64,000 nucleotides of DNA from Limimaricola pyoseonensis (GCF_900102015.1 NZ_FNAT01000004.1:1-64000), one strand, 5' to 3'. Shown: positions 52,930 to 61,814, counted from the first letter of the stretch. A program made the numbers and translations. Notes: generated from the letters alone by a model not told the origin.

Positions 52930-53478
52930 TCATACCGAGGCGACGGACCGCGCCGCCTGGTCGTAAAGTCCTGACATTCCGCGTAGAACCGTCGCCAAGC
53001 GGCGCAACTCCTCGTTGTCGGATTCCATCGAGTGCAGCGTGTCGAGCAGGCAGATCTCGCGCAACTCGCGGTATTTCTGGCAGACCTCGGCCCCCTTCTC
53101 GGTGGTCGCGTAGTAGCGCTCCTTGCCGCGCCGCTCGCCGGCCACCAGCCCCTCGGCCACCAGCTTCTTCAGCGCGTAGGTGACGGTGTGCTGGTCCTCG
53201 ATGTTGAGCACGAAGCAGATGTCGGACAGCCGCTTGGCGCGGCCGCGGTGGTTGACGTTGTGCAGCACCAGCACGTCGAGCGCGCCGAAGTTGGAATGCC
53301 CGACCACGGCGGCGAGGCAGCGGGTCATCCAGCGCCCGAAGGCGTTCTGCGCGACGATCAGGCCGTATTCGTACTCCGACAGCTCCCAGCCCTCGTGCTG
53401 CGCCAGATGCTCCGAGGAGACGATCTTCTGTGCCCGCGGGCCCTGTCCTTTTTGGTCGCGGCCCGTCCGTCCAGCCAT
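52930..53478 (-). CDS. MarR-type winged-helix regulator
   Basis: A 182-residue regulator with a MarR-like winged helix. NFGALDVLVLHNVNHRGRAKRLSDICFVLNIEDQHTVTYALKKLVAEGLVAGERRGKERYYATTEKG covers the recognition helix and wing. Start ATG 53478 is chosen because similarity begins there; the longer frame crosses the opposite pxp gene. It is encoded between the dipeptide operon (same strand, downstream) and pxpBCA (divergent), with the same operator sequence on both sides, so it likely controls both and itself. Confidence 0.87.
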   Translation of the reverse strand: MAGRTGRDQKGQGPRAQKIVSSEHLAQHEGWELSEYEYGLIVAQNAFGRWMTRCLAAVVGHSNFGALDVLVLHNVNHRGRAKRLSDICFVLNIEDQHTVTYALKKLVAEGLVAGERRGKERYYATTEKGAEVCQKYRELREICLLDTLHSMESDNEELRRLATVLRGMSGLYDQAARSVASV

Positions 53479-53562
53479 GTCGACGCTCCCTTCCTGTTGC
53501 TTCATGCAAGCTGCAACGTCTTGTCCCGACATGCAATCTAGCGGATTCGATGCGGATCGATG

Positions 53563-53593
53563 TTGGCATTTTACCGATAAATTGTTGCTATTG
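53563..53593 (+). promoter_or_regulatory. pxpBCA promoter with MarR-type operator
   Basis: TTGGCA (53563-53568), 17 bases, then TGCTAT (53586-53591) make a plausible promoter. The 24-base operator copy (53570-53593) covers the spacer and -10, consistent with repression. The core GATAAATTGTT is a less perfect dyad than the copy at 52907. Confidence 0.6.
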
Positions 53594-53644
53594 CGACCGC
53601 GCCGGTCTAGCCTCGCCGCGACGCCGCCAATCCGGAGACCCGCC

Positions 53645-54379
53645 TTGGAGCTTCTCGCCGCACGCCCGCTGGCCGACCGGGCCGTCACCTTCGAGCTGGC
53701 CACAGAGGTCGGGGCCGAGGCCGCCGCCCGCGTCGGCGCCGCGCAGGCCCGGCTCTCGGCGCTGCTCGAGGCGGGCGAGCTGCCCGGCGCGCTGGAGCTG
53801 TCGCGCGCCTTCTGCGCGATCACCCTGCATTACGACCCGCTGGAAGGCCGCCAGGCCGGCCTCGTCGCGCGGGTCCGCGCCGCGCTCGAGGACACCGAGC
53901 CCGCTGCCGCCACAGGCGGGCGGCTCTGGCGCCTGCCCTGCCTCTACGAGGGCGAGGATCTCGACGATCTCTCCACCCGGCTCGGCATGGCCCGCGACGA
54001 GATCACCGCCCGCCACGCCGCGACCGAGCATCTCGTCCACGCCATCGGCTTCCTGCCCGGCTTGCCCTTCATGGGCGGGCTGCCCGACGGCTTTTCTGTG
54101 CCGCGCCGCGAGACGCCGCGCACCCGCGTGCCGCAGGGCTCGGTCGCCATCGCCAACGGCCTGACCGTGATCTACCCGTTCGAGAGCCCCGGCGGCTGGC
54201 ACATCCTCGGCCGCTGCCCGGTGCCGCTCTTCGACGCGGCCCGCGACGCGCCGGCGCTGCTGTCGGCCGGCGACCGGGTGCGCTTCGCGCCGGTGGACCG
54301 GCCCGAGTTCGACCGCCTCGCCGCCGCCCACGCGGCCGGTACCGCCGATCCGGAAACCTACGCGGAGGCGGCAACATGA
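53645..54379 (+). CDS. pxpB: 5-oxoprolinase subunit PxpB (KipI family)
   Basis: A 244-residue protein of the KipI/allophanate hydrolase subunit 1 family, part of the ATP-dependent PxpABC complex that opens 5-oxoproline (pyroglutamate) to glutamate. Seen: LPCLYEGEDLDDLS, HAIGFLPGLPFMGGLPDGFSVPRRETPRTRVPQGSVAIA and YPFESPGGWHILGRCP. The start is a TTG at 53645 preceded by GGAGA; no ATG fits the conserved N-terminus. The stop overlaps pxpC (ATGA). Confidence 0.92.
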   Translation: MELLAARPLADRAVTFELATEVGAEAAARVGAAQARLSALLEAGELPGALELSRAFCAITLHYDPLEGRQAGLVARVRAALEDTEPAAATGGRLWRLPCLYEGEDLDDLSTRLGMARDEITARHAATEHLVHAIGFLPGLPFMGGLPDGFSVPRRETPRTRVPQGSVAIANGLTVIYPFESPGGWHILGRCPVPLFDAARDAPALLSAGDRVRFAPVDRPEFDRLAAAHAAGTADPETYAEAAT

Positions 54380-55440
54380 GCGCGCGTCTCGTCCTCACCC
54401 GCGCCGGCGCCCGCAGCCTCCTGCAGGACACCGGCTTTCGCGGCGGCCGCGGCACCGGCGTGCCGGCCGCGGGCGCGCTCGACCGCGACGCGCTCTACCT
54501 CCTGAACCGGCTACTCGGCAACGCGCCGGACGCCGCCGCGATCGAGGCGGCGCTGATGCCGCCGGCGCTGCGGGCCGAGGGGGGCGCGGTGCGGCTGGCG
54601 CTCGGCCCCGGCCTCGCCGGGCAGGTCTCGGGCGACAACCCGCGCCCGGTCGGCGCCTGGACCGCCTTCACCCTGCATCCGGGCGAGACGCTGGCGCTGA
54701 AGCTCGATCCGGGCTGCCCGGTGGCGCTGATCGGCATCGGCGGCGCGATCGCCCTGCCCCGCGCGCTCGGCAGCCACGCCACGCTGGCCCGCGCCGGGCT
54801 CGGCCCCTTCGGCCGGGCGCTTGGCGACGGCGACGCCATCCCGCTCGAGGCCGCAGCCACAGACCCGGGCGACACCACCTTCGCCGCCCCGCCCAGCCCC
54901 GCGACCGGCCCGATCCGCGCCGTGCCGGGCCCGCAGGCCGAGTGGTTCACCGAGGACGCCATGGCGACCTTCTTCGGCACGGACTACACCGTCGGCGCCG
55001 AGACCGACCGCATGGGGATGCGGCTCGAGGGGCCGAAGCTTGCCCATTCCGAGCGCGGTGCCGACATCGTCTCGGACGGCATCGCGCCGGGCGCGGTGCA
55101 GGTGCCGGGCAGCGGCCAGCCGATCGTGCTTCTGGCCGATGCGCAGACCACCGGCGGCTACCCCAAGATCGCCACGGTGATCGGCGCCGACCTGCCGCGC
55201 CTCGCCCGACTCGCCCCCGGCGACAGCCTGCGCTTCGAAGCCGTCACCGTCGAGCAGGCCGAGGACGCGGCACGCGCGCGGCGCGCCGAGCTCGACCGGA
55301 TCGCGCAGGCCATCGTGCCCGCCAATGCCGGCCGGATCGACCCGCGCGCGCTGTGGCGCGCCAACCTCGCGGGCCAGGCCGTGGACGCGCTCTGCCCCGA
55401 CCATTTCGCCGCCCACCCGGAACCGGAGGACCGCCCGTGA
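54376..55440 (+). CDS. pxpC: 5-oxoprolinase subunit PxpC (biotin-dependent carboxyltransferase-like)
   Basis: A 354-residue partner subunit (allophanate hydrolase subunit 2/KipA family): SLLQDTGFRGGRGTGVPAAGALDRDALYLLNRLLGN, GMRLEGPKLAHSE, SDGIAPGAVQVPGSGQPIVLLADAQTTGGYPKIATV. It joins PxpB in the kinase/cyclase half of 5-oxoprolinase. The stop overlaps the GTG start of pxpA. Confidence 0.93.
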   Translation: MSARLVLTRAGARSLLQDTGFRGGRGTGVPAAGALDRDALYLLNRLLGNAPDAAAIEAALMPPALRAEGGAVRLALGPGLAGQVSGDNPRPVGAWTAFTLHPGETLALKLDPGCPVALIGIGGAIALPRALGSHATLARAGLGPFGRALGDGDAIPLEAAATDPGDTTFAAPPSPATGPIRAVPGPQAEWFTEDAMATFFGTDYTVGAETDRMGMRLEGPKLAHSERGADIVSDGIAPGAVQVPGSGQPIVLLADAQTTGGYPKIATVIGADLPRLARLAPGDSLRFEAVTVEQAEDAARARRAELDRIAQAIVPANAGRIDPRALWRANLAGQAVDALCPDHFAAHPEPEDRP

Positions 55441-56207
55441 AGATCAACCTCAACGCCGACCTCGGCGAAAGCTTCGGGCCCTACGTCATCGGCAATGACG
55501 AGGCGCTGCTCGGCGTGGTGGGCGCGGCCAACATCGCCTGCGGCTTCCATGGCGGCGACCCGGTGGTGATCGCCCGCGCCATCGCCCGCGCCCGCGAGAC
55601 CGGCGCCAGCATCGGCGCGCATCCCGGCCATGCCGACCTGCAGGGCTTCGGCCGCCGCGCCATGACGCTTTCGGAGGGCGAGTTGCGCCATTCGGTGCTC
55701 TACCAGGTCTCGGCGGTCGCCGGCATGGCGCGCGCGCTCGGCCACCCCCTCACCCACGTCAAGCCGCATGGCGCGATGAACAACCAGGCCTGCGCCGACC
55801 GCGCCATGGCCGACACCATCGCCCGCGCCGTGGCCGAGGCCGACCCGGACCTGATCCTGCTCGCCCCGGCGCTGTCGGAACTGGCGGCGGCGGGCGAGGC
55901 CGCGGGCCTGCGCGTCGCGCTCGAGGTCTTCGCCGACCGCACCTACGAGGCCGATGGCAGCCTCACCCCGCGCGCCCGGCCCGGATCGGTGCTGCATGGC
56001 CGCGACGAGGCGCTGGGGCATGTGAAGCGGATGATCGAGGCCAGCGGCATCGTCACCCGCGAGGGCGAGACGCTGAAGACGCCCTTCCACTCGATCTGCG
56101 TGCATGGCGACGGCGCCGAGGCGCTCGACACCGCCCGCGCGCTGCGCGAGGCGCTGGCTAGCTGGGGCCACGCGCCCGTCACCCTGCCCGAGTCGCTCGC
56201 CGGCTGA
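55437..56207 (+). CDS. pxpA: 5-oxoprolinase subunit PxpA (LamB/YcsF family)
   Basis: A 256-residue protein starting at GTG 55437 (GTGA overlap). Hallmarks: NLNADLGESFGPY, ANIACGFHGGDP, GASIGAHPGHADLQGFGRR, THVKPHGAMNNQ, EVFADRTYEADGSLTPR and a final SICVHGDG. With PxpB and PxpC it converts 5-oxoproline to L-glutamate with ATP. The operon removes a toxic cyclisation product and fits growth on glutamyl peptides. A hairpin follows. Confidence 0.95.
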   Translation: MKINLNADLGESFGPYVIGNDEALLGVVGAANIACGFHGGDPVVIARAIARARETGASIGAHPGHADLQGFGRRAMTLSEGELRHSVLYQVSAVAGMARALGHPLTHVKPHGAMNNQACADRAMADTIARAVAEADPDLILLAPALSELAAAGEAAGLRVALEVFADRTYEADGSLTPRARPGSVLHGRDEALGHVKRMIEASGIVTREGETLKTPFHSICVHGDGAEALDTARALREALASWGHAPVTLPESLAG

Positions 56208-56217
56208 CGTGCGGGGG

Positions 56218-56242
56218 CCGGCGGCGCCCGCGGCGCCGCCGG
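56218..56242. terminator. Bidirectional hairpin between pxpA and the M24 peptidase gene
   Basis: Arms CCGGCGGCGCC and GGCGCCGCCGG (11 bases) with a 3-base loop, centred in the 41-base gap between convergent genes. No T-run. Confidence 0.65.
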
Positions 56243-56248
56243 TATCGC

Positions 56249-57349
56249 TCAGCCCAGCCTGAGGTCGCGCGACAGGCCCGACAGGATCTCCGCCCCGCCC
56301 TCGCGCAGCACCACGATGTCCTCGAGCCGGATGCCGAAGCGGCCCTCGAGATAGATCCCCGGCTCGATCGAGAAGACGCAGCCTTCCTCGAGCACCGCGT
56401 CGCTGCTGGCGGAGATGTAGGGCGGCTCGTGCACGTCGAGGCCGAGCCCATGGCCGGTACGGTGCAGGAACCTCTCGCCATGGCCCGCCGCCTCGATCAC
56501 GCCGCGCGCCGCGCGGTCGATCTCGGAGGCGCGCACGCCCGGCCGGGCGACCTCGAGCGCGGCCTGCACCGCGCGCTCGACCACCGTCGCCACCTCGAGG
56601 AACTCGGGATCGGGCGCGCCGCCGAACCAGCCGCAGCGGGTCATGTCTGACGGGTAGCCCATGTGGCGGCAGCCGCTGTCGATCAGCACCGCCATGCCCG
56701 GCGCGAGCCGGGTGTCGCCGGTGTGGTGATGCGGGTAGGCGCCGTTCGCGCCGAAGCCGATGATGGTGAATTCGGGCCGCGCGCCATGCGCCTCGTAATG
56801 GGCGTGGATCACCTCCTGCAGCTCGCGCTCGGTCATGCCCTCGCGCAGCGCGTCGAAGGCGGCGGTGACGGCGGCGTCATTGAGCCGGGCGCTGGCGGTG
56901 AGCGCCTCGATCTCGGCCGCGTCCTTGGCGGCGCGCAGGCGGCCCAGCGTGTCGGCGCTGAAGCGGCGGCGCGGGGCGGCGAGCGCGTCGAGCAGGCGCA
57001 GCGCGAAATCGGCGCGCATGGTCTCGTCGAGCACCACCGAAAGGCCCGGCCGGTCGGCGTCGCAGGCCACCAGCAGCGCGGCGAGCGCCGCGTCGGGCCC
57101 CTGGTCGTCGGACCAGCAATGCAGCGGCAGGTCGGTCACCTGCCGGGCGGCGCCGGCGTTGAGCGCCGGCATCAGGAAGCCGGCCCGGTCGGGGCCGACC
57201 AGAAGCATCACCGGGCGTTCGTCGCCATGCGGGTCGAGGCCGGTGAGCCACATCATGTGGCTCGACGGGCCGATCGCCACGAGGTCGGTTCCGGTCTGGC
57301 GCATCAGCGCCTGCAGCCGCGCCAGGCGGTCGGCATGGGGAGAGGTCAT
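56249..57349 (-). CDS. M24-family metallopeptidase (Xaa-Pro peptidase-like)
   Basis: A 366-residue pita-bread peptidase with an N-terminal creatinase-like domain (RLARLQALMRQTGTDLVAIGPSSHMMWLTG). The dimetal site looks complete: Asp in VLIDSGC, Asp in SDMTRCGWF, His in HRTGHGLGLDVHEPP, Glu in SIEPGIY and Glu in RLEDIV. Members cleave N-terminal Xaa-Pro bonds; some act on creatine-like compounds. It is cotranscribed behind the binding protein and its hairpin, so it probably processes the second importer's cargo. Confidence 0.9.
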   Translation of the reverse strand: MTSPHADRLARLQALMRQTGTDLVAIGPSSHMMWLTGLDPHGDERPVMLLVGPDRAGFLMPALNAGAARQVTDLPLHCWSDDQGPDAALAALLVACDADRPGLSVVLDETMRADFALRLLDALAAPRRRFSADTLGRLRAAKDAAEIEALTASARLNDAAVTAAFDALREGMTERELQEVIHAHYEAHGARPEFTIIGFGANGAYPHHHTGDTRLAPGMAVLIDSGCRHMGYPSDMTRCGWFGGAPDPEFLEVATVVERAVQAALEVARPGVRASEIDRAARGVIEAAGHGERFLHRTGHGLGLDVHEPPYISASSDAVLEEGCVFSIEPGIYLEGRFGIRLEDIVVLREGGAEILSGLSRDLRLG

Positions 57350-57371
57350 GCGGGGCGTCCTTTCGTGAAAA

Positions 57372-57398
57372 GGACCGCCGGCAGGGCGCCGGCGGTCC
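57372..57398. terminator. Hairpin after the second peptide-binding protein gene
   Basis: Arms GGACCGCCGGC and GCCGGCGGTCC, 11 bases, 5-base loop, in the 68-base gap between the binding-protein stop and the M24 start on the minus strand. No T-run. Fourth such element behind a binding-protein gene in this window. Confidence 0.75.
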
Positions 57399-57417
57399 GA
57401 TGCGGTCGCGGTCCGGC

Positions 57418-59004
57418 TCAGTCCTTCTCGACCAGCCGGTAGAACACGAAGTCCGAGGTGGCGCCGTTGACGTAGCCGCTCACGTCCTCGTCCATCGCCA
57501 CCTGGTAGGAGGCCTGGAACATCACCACGATCGGGCTGTCCTCCTGCGTCTTCTTCTGCAGCTCGCGATACATCTCGAGCCGCTTCTCCGGGTCGCTTTC
57601 CGTCAGCGCCGCGCGGGTCATCTCGTTCATCTCCTCGGGCACCGCCCAGGCGTTGCGCCAGGTGGTGGTCGCCGCGTAGGCGTCGTCGGAGTTGTCCGAG
57701 TTGTAGGCGAAGGCCTTGGCGTTGGAATGCGGGTCCATGAAGTCCGGGCCCCAGTAGAGCAGCATCGCCTCGTGGCTGCGCTCGCGGTACTTGGTGATCA
57801 CCTGGCTGCCGGTGCCGGGCAGGATCTCGAAGTTGATGCCCGCATCCGCGAAGCTGGCCTGCAGCGACTGCGCCATGTCGGTGAAGGGGGCGGCGTTGAT
57901 CACGTCGAGCGAGACGGTGATCGGGGTGTCGATCCCGGCCTCGTCGAGGATCTGCTTCGCCTTCTCCGGGTCGTAGCTGTAGGGCGTCTCGTCATAGGAG
58001 CCGGGGAAGCCCTTGGGCCAGAAGGCCTGGTGGATCTCCATCTGGCCGTCGACGATGCTGTCGGTCATGCCGGTGTAGTCGACGAGGTAGCGCGCCGCTT
58101 CCCAGACCGCCGGGGGCGTCAGGCTCTCGGTCTTCTGGTTGAACGACAGGAAGTGCACCGCCGCCTGCGGGAAGGTCTCGACCTTGATGCCCTCGGCCGA
58201 GAGCGAGGCGATCTGGTCCGGCGTCAGGTTGCGCGCCATGTCGACGTCGCCCTGCTCGAGCAGCAGCTGCTGCGTCGCGGCCTCGGCCACGTGCTGCAGG
58301 ATCAGCCCCTCGATCTTCGGCGCGCCCTTGAAGTAGTCGGGGTTGGCCTGCAGCCGCACCAGCTCGGCCGGGCGGTACATCTGCAGCGAGAACGGGCCGG
58401 AGCCGGCGGCGTTCTCGTTCAGCCAGGCGTTGCCCATGTCGCCGTCGACCTCGTTCTCCATCACCGTCGCCATGTCGACGATCGAGGCGGGGCGCGCGGC
58501 CAGGACGTTCAGCACGAAGGCGGGCGAGAACTCGCCCTCGTAGCGGATCGTGACGGTGTTGCCCTCGGCGGTCACCATCTCGTCGACGTTCTCGGGCGTC
58601 CAGCCGAGCTGGGCGAGAATGAAGGCCGGGGTCTTGTCGAGCTTGATGACGCGGGCGAGCGAGCCGGTCACGTCCTCGGCCCGCACCGGGTTGCCCGAAT
58701 GGAACACCGCGTCGTCGCGCAGGGTGAAGGTGATGGTCTTGGCCTCGGCATCGGCCTGCCATTCCGTCGCAAGGCCCGGCGCCAGCACGGTCGGGTCTTC
58801 CGCGTCGTACTGCACCAGCCGGTCGTAGAGGTTGGTGACCAGCTCGCCCGAGGTGAACTCGTAGGCCTGCGCCGGGTCGATCGCGACGATGTCGTCGATG
58901 TTCTGCGCCACGACCAGCAGGCCCGGGGGCGTCTCGGCCAGGGCCGGGCCGGCCAGCGGCAGCGCCAGCGCGGTCGCCAGCAGCGCGGATTTCAGGGTCT
59001 TCAT
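57418..59004 (-). CDS. Peptide-type ABC substrate-binding protein (SBP family 5)
   Basis: A 528-residue periplasmic protein with signal peptide (MKTLKSALLATALALPLAGPALAETP). Family 5 features include IDDIVAIDPAQAYEFTSGELVTNLYDRLVQYD, FTLRDDAVFHSGNPVRAEDV and AAGSGPFSLQMYRPAE. The remaining importer genes are not beside it but divergent at 59842-63387, across the XRE-cupin gene. Ligand unknown; the family also binds amino acid derivatives, nickel and sugars. Confidence 0.9.
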   Translation of the reverse strand: MKTLKSALLATALALPLAGPALAETPPGLLVVAQNIDDIVAIDPAQAYEFTSGELVTNLYDRLVQYDAEDPTVLAPGLATEWQADAEAKTITFTLRDDAVFHSGNPVRAEDVTGSLARVIKLDKTPAFILAQLGWTPENVDEMVTAEGNTVTIRYEGEFSPAFVLNVLAARPASIVDMATVMENEVDGDMGNAWLNENAAGSGPFSLQMYRPAELVRLQANPDYFKGAPKIEGLILQHVAEAATQQLLLEQGDVDMARNLTPDQIASLSAEGIKVETFPQAAVHFLSFNQKTESLTPPAVWEAARYLVDYTGMTDSIVDGQMEIHQAFWPKGFPGSYDETPYSYDPEKAKQILDEAGIDTPITVSLDVINAAPFTDMAQSLQASFADAGINFEILPGTGSQVITKYRERSHEAMLLYWGPDFMDPHSNAKAFAYNSDNSDDAYAATTTWRNAWAVPEEMNEMTRAALTESDPEKRLEMYRELQKKTQEDSPIVVMFQASYQVAMDEDVSGYVNGATSDFVFYRLVEKD

Positions 59005-59047
59005 GTCACTCTCCCGTTGGTGATCATCGTTGTTGGTTCGGGTGCCG

Positions 59048-59665
59048 TCACTTCAGCAGACGGGGCGGCGCATCGGCGCGGCGCGCGCCGGCGCGGTGCA
59101 GCACGCCCAGCGTGCCGGTCCACAGGATGCGGGCGGGCCGGTCGCCCGGGTTGCGCCAGGCATGCGGCGTCGCGCCCGAGTAATGCAGGCTGTCGCCCGC
59201 GCGCATGTGGAAGGTCTCCTCGCCCAGCACCTGCTCGATCTCGCCCTCGAGGATGAGGATGATCTCCTCGCCCTCGTGATGCACCAGCTCCGAGACGTGG
59301 CCCGGCGGGATGTGCAGCATGTAGGAGGACAGCTCCGAGCCCGGAAACTCGTGGCTGATCTGCTCGTAGACGAGGTCGGAGCCGGCCAGCGAGAAACGCA
59401 TCCGCTCGCCGTCGCGGGTCAGCGCGTCGGCGGGGCGCGGCGTGGCGACGAAGTAGTCGAGCCCGACATCCACCGCCTCGGCGATCTGGGCCAGCGTGCC
59501 GAGCGAGGGCGCGGCGTTGTCGCGCTCGACCTGGCTGAGATAGCCGACCGAGAGCCCGGCCCGTTCGCCGAGCTGCTTCAGCGTCAGGCCGAGCTGCTTG
59601 CGGCGCTTGCGGATCAACGGGCCGAGCGGCGTGTCCGGGCTGGTCTGGATGGCGGTTCTGGGCAT
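59048..59665 (-). CDS. XRE-family regulator with C-terminal cupin domain
   Basis: A 205-residue regulator: N-terminal XRE helix-turn-helix (LIRKRRKQLGLTLKQLGERAGLSVGYLSQVERDNAAPSL) and a C-terminal cupin (HHEGEEIILILEGEIEQVLGEETFHMRAGDSLHYSGATPHAWRNPG) that binds a small effector, in the manner of PuuR-like proteins. ATG 59665 is preferred to a TTG at 59749 that lies in the control region. It sits between the two divergent halves of the second peptide importer and probably represses both. Confidence 0.9.
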   Translation of the reverse strand: MPRTAIQTSPDTPLGPLIRKRRKQLGLTLKQLGERAGLSVGYLSQVERDNAAPSLGTLAQIAEAVDVGLDYFVATPRPADALTRDGERMRFSLAGSDLVYEQISHEFPGSELSSYMLHIPPGHVSELVHHEGEEIILILEGEIEQVLGEETFHMRAGDSLHYSGATPHAWRNPGDRPARILWTGTLGVLHRAGARRADAPPRLLK

Positions 59666-59706
59666 CGGCGGCGCGGCTTCTCCGGGGCGGGACGCGTCGG
59701 GCGTCA

Positions 59707-59757
59707 CAAAAATTATTTTGATGTAAGCAAAACTTTTCGCTTGAACCAAGAAGTTTT
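59707..59757. promoter_or_regulatory. AT-rich control region with two inverted repeats
   Basis: CAAAA, 4 bases, TTTTG at 59707-59720; and AAAACTT at 59729-59735 with AAGTTTT at 59751-59757, 15 bases between. Strikingly AT-rich in GC-rich DNA, between the divergent XRE-cupin gene and permease genes. Likely promoters and operator of the XRE-cupin regulator. Confidence 0.6.
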
Positions 59758-59841
59758 TTTGGGCCGTCTAGGAAAAACGCCACCGGCCCCGCGGGGGGGC
59801 AGGCGGGCGCCGTGGCGCGCCGCCGCAGACGAGGAGACGCC

Positions 59842-60906
59842 GTGCCAGCCGTGCCCCGATCATCGACCCTGCCCGCGCTGGCGCTGCGCCGCGTCCGCCG
59901 GTTCGCGGCGCCGGTGCTGGGCTTCGTCGCCCTGACCGCGCTGACCTTCCTCGGGCTTCTCGCGATCACCTTCTTCATCGGCCGCGTCGTGCCGATCGAC
60001 CCGGTGCTGGCCGTGGTCGGCGACCGCGCCACGCAGGAGCAGTACGAGGCGGCGCGCCAGGCGATGGGGCTCGACCGGGCGCTGGTGGTGCAGTTCGCCG
60101 ACTATGTCTGGCAGGTGCTGCAGGGCGATCTCGGGCGCTCGGTCTCGACCAACCGCCCCGTGGTCGAGGACCTCGCCCGCGTCTTCCCCGCGACGCTTGA
60201 GATGGCGACGATCGGCATCGCGATCGGCGTCGCGCTCGGCGTGCCGATGGGGGTCTGGGCCGCGGCGCGGCAGGGCTCCTGGACCGACCAGGTGATCCGG
60301 GTGCTGGCGCTCTTGGGCTACTCGGTCCCGGCCTTCTGGCTCGGCCTCGTCGGGCTCGCGGTGTTCTATGCCGGGCTCGGCTGGGTCGCGGGGCCTGGGC
60401 GGATCGACATCTTCTACGACGGCATCGTGCCGCCGGTGACGGGGCTTCTGCTGGTCGACAGCCTGATCGCCGGCGACACCGGCATCTTCATGAACGCGCT
60501 GAGCCACATCGCCCTGCCGGCGGCGATCCTCGGCTTCTTCAGCCTCGCCTACATCGCGCGGATGACCCGCTCCTTCATGCTCGACCAGCTGAGCCAGGAA
60601 TACGTGACCACGGCGCGGGTGAAGGGCCTGTCCGAGTGGCGGGTGGTCTGGATCCACGCCTTCGGTCCGATCCGGGTGCCGCTGATCACCGTGATCGGGC
60701 TGAGCTACGCCGGCCTGCTCGAGGGCTCGGTGATGATCGAGACGGTGTTCTCCTGGCCCGGCATCGGCAACTACCTGACCGTGGCGCTGCTCAATGCCGA
60801 CATGAACGCGGTGCTCGGCGCGACGCTGGTGATCGGCGCGGTGTTCATCTTCATCAACCGCATTTCGGACGTGCTCTACCGCGTCCTCGACCCGAGGAGC
60901 CGCTGA
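59842..60906 (+). CDS. Peptide-type ABC permease, DppB type
   Basis: A 354-residue permease. Start at GTG 59842, preceded by GAGGAG; an earlier in-frame GTG (59812) lacks a ribosome site. Features: LGLLAITFFIGRVVPIDPVLAVVGDRATQEQYEAARQAMGLDRALVVQFADYVWQVLQGDLGRSV and the EAA loop ARVKGLSEWRVVWIHAFGPI. It is somewhat longer than usual because of an insert around GPGRIDIFYDGIVPPVTG, a periplasmic loop. One-base overlap (TGATG) with the next gene. Confidence 0.92.
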   Translation: MPAVPRSSTLPALALRRVRRFAAPVLGFVALTALTFLGLLAITFFIGRVVPIDPVLAVVGDRATQEQYEAARQAMGLDRALVVQFADYVWQVLQGDLGRSVSTNRPVVEDLARVFPATLEMATIGIAIGVALGVPMGVWAAARQGSWTDQVIRVLALLGYSVPAFWLGLVGLAVFYAGLGWVAGPGRIDIFYDGIVPPVTGLLLVDSLIAGDTGIFMNALSHIALPAAILGFFSLAYIARMTRSFMLDQLSQEYVTTARVKGLSEWRVVWIHAFGPIRVPLITVIGLSYAGLLEGSVMIETVFSWPGIGNYLTVALLNADMNAVLGATLVIGAVFIFINRISDVLYRVLDPRSR

Positions 60907-61814
60907 TGCGGATGCTGAGCCGCGACTGGTATCTCGACGACGCGCCCGCCTCGCGCCTGCAGGCCAATGCCGGGCGCTTCTACCGCGCGGGCGGGCTTCT
61001 GCTGCGCAACCCGCTCGCCGTGGTCGGCGGCGCGATCATCCTGCTGCTGGTGCTGACGGCCGCCTTCGCGCCGTGGATCGCGCCCTACAGCGCCGTGGGG
61101 CAGGACCTCTCGGCCCGGCTGCTGCCGCCCTCGGCCCAGCACTGGATGGGTACAGACGAACTTGGGCGCGACATCCTCAGCCGGGTCATCCACGGCGCGC
61201 GCATCACGCTGATGATCGTGGCGCTGGTGGCGGTGATCTCGGCGCCGCTGGGGCTGATCATCGGCGCGGTCTCGGGCTATTTCGGCGGGCTGGTCGACAA
61301 GGTGCTGATGGGGATCACCGACGTGTTCCTGTCGATGCCCAAGCTGATCCTCGCGCTGGCCTTCGTGGCCGCGCTCGGCCCCGGCATCGAGAACGCGATC
61401 ATCGCCATCGCCATCACCGCATGGCCCGCCTATGCCCGCATCGCCCGGGCCGAGACGCTGACCTTCTGCCAGTCCGACTTCATCGGCGCGACGCGTCTCT
61501 TGGGCGCATCGCATGGCCGGATCATCCTGCGCCACGTGCTGCCCTTGTGCACCTCGTCGATGATCATCCGGGTGACGCTCGACATGGCGGGGATCATCCT
61601 CACCGCCGCCGGCCTCGGCTTTCTCGGCCTCGGCGCGCAGCCGCCGCTGCCCGAATGGGGCGCGATGATCAGCCGGGGCCGGGTCTTCATCCTCGACCAG
61701 TGGTGGGTCGCCACCATGCCGGGCTTCGCGATCATCCTCGTCAGCCTCGGCTTCTGCTTCCTGGGCGACGGGCTGCGCGACGTGCTCGACCCCAAGCAGG
61801 GAGGCAAGTCATGA
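60906..61814 (+). CDS. Peptide-type ABC permease, DppC type
   Basis: A 302-residue permease with MGTDELGRDILSRVIHGARITLMI and the EAA loop ATRLLGASHGRIILRHVLPL. It partners the DppB-type permease. Its stop overlaps the first ATPase start by 4 bases. Confidence 0.93.
   Translation: MRMLSRDWYLDDAPASRLQANAGRFYRAGGLLLRNPLAVVGGAIILLLVLTAAFAPWIAPYSAVGQDLSARLLPPSAQHWMGTDELGRDILSRVIHGARITLMIVALVAVISAPLGLIIGAVSGYFGGLVDKVLMGITDVFLSMPKLILALAFVAALGPGIENAIIAIAITAWPAYARIARAETLTFCQSDFIGATRLLGASHGRIILRHVLPLCTSSMIIRVTLDMAGIILTAAGLGFLGLGAQPPLPEWGAMISRGRVFILDQWWVATMPGFAIILVSLGFCFLGDGLRDVLDPKQGGKS

Noticed and set aside
59666-59749. Longer XRE-cupin protein from a TTG at 59749
   Set aside because: The extension is translated from the AT-rich control region with inverted repeats; ATG 59665 precedes the conserved domain.
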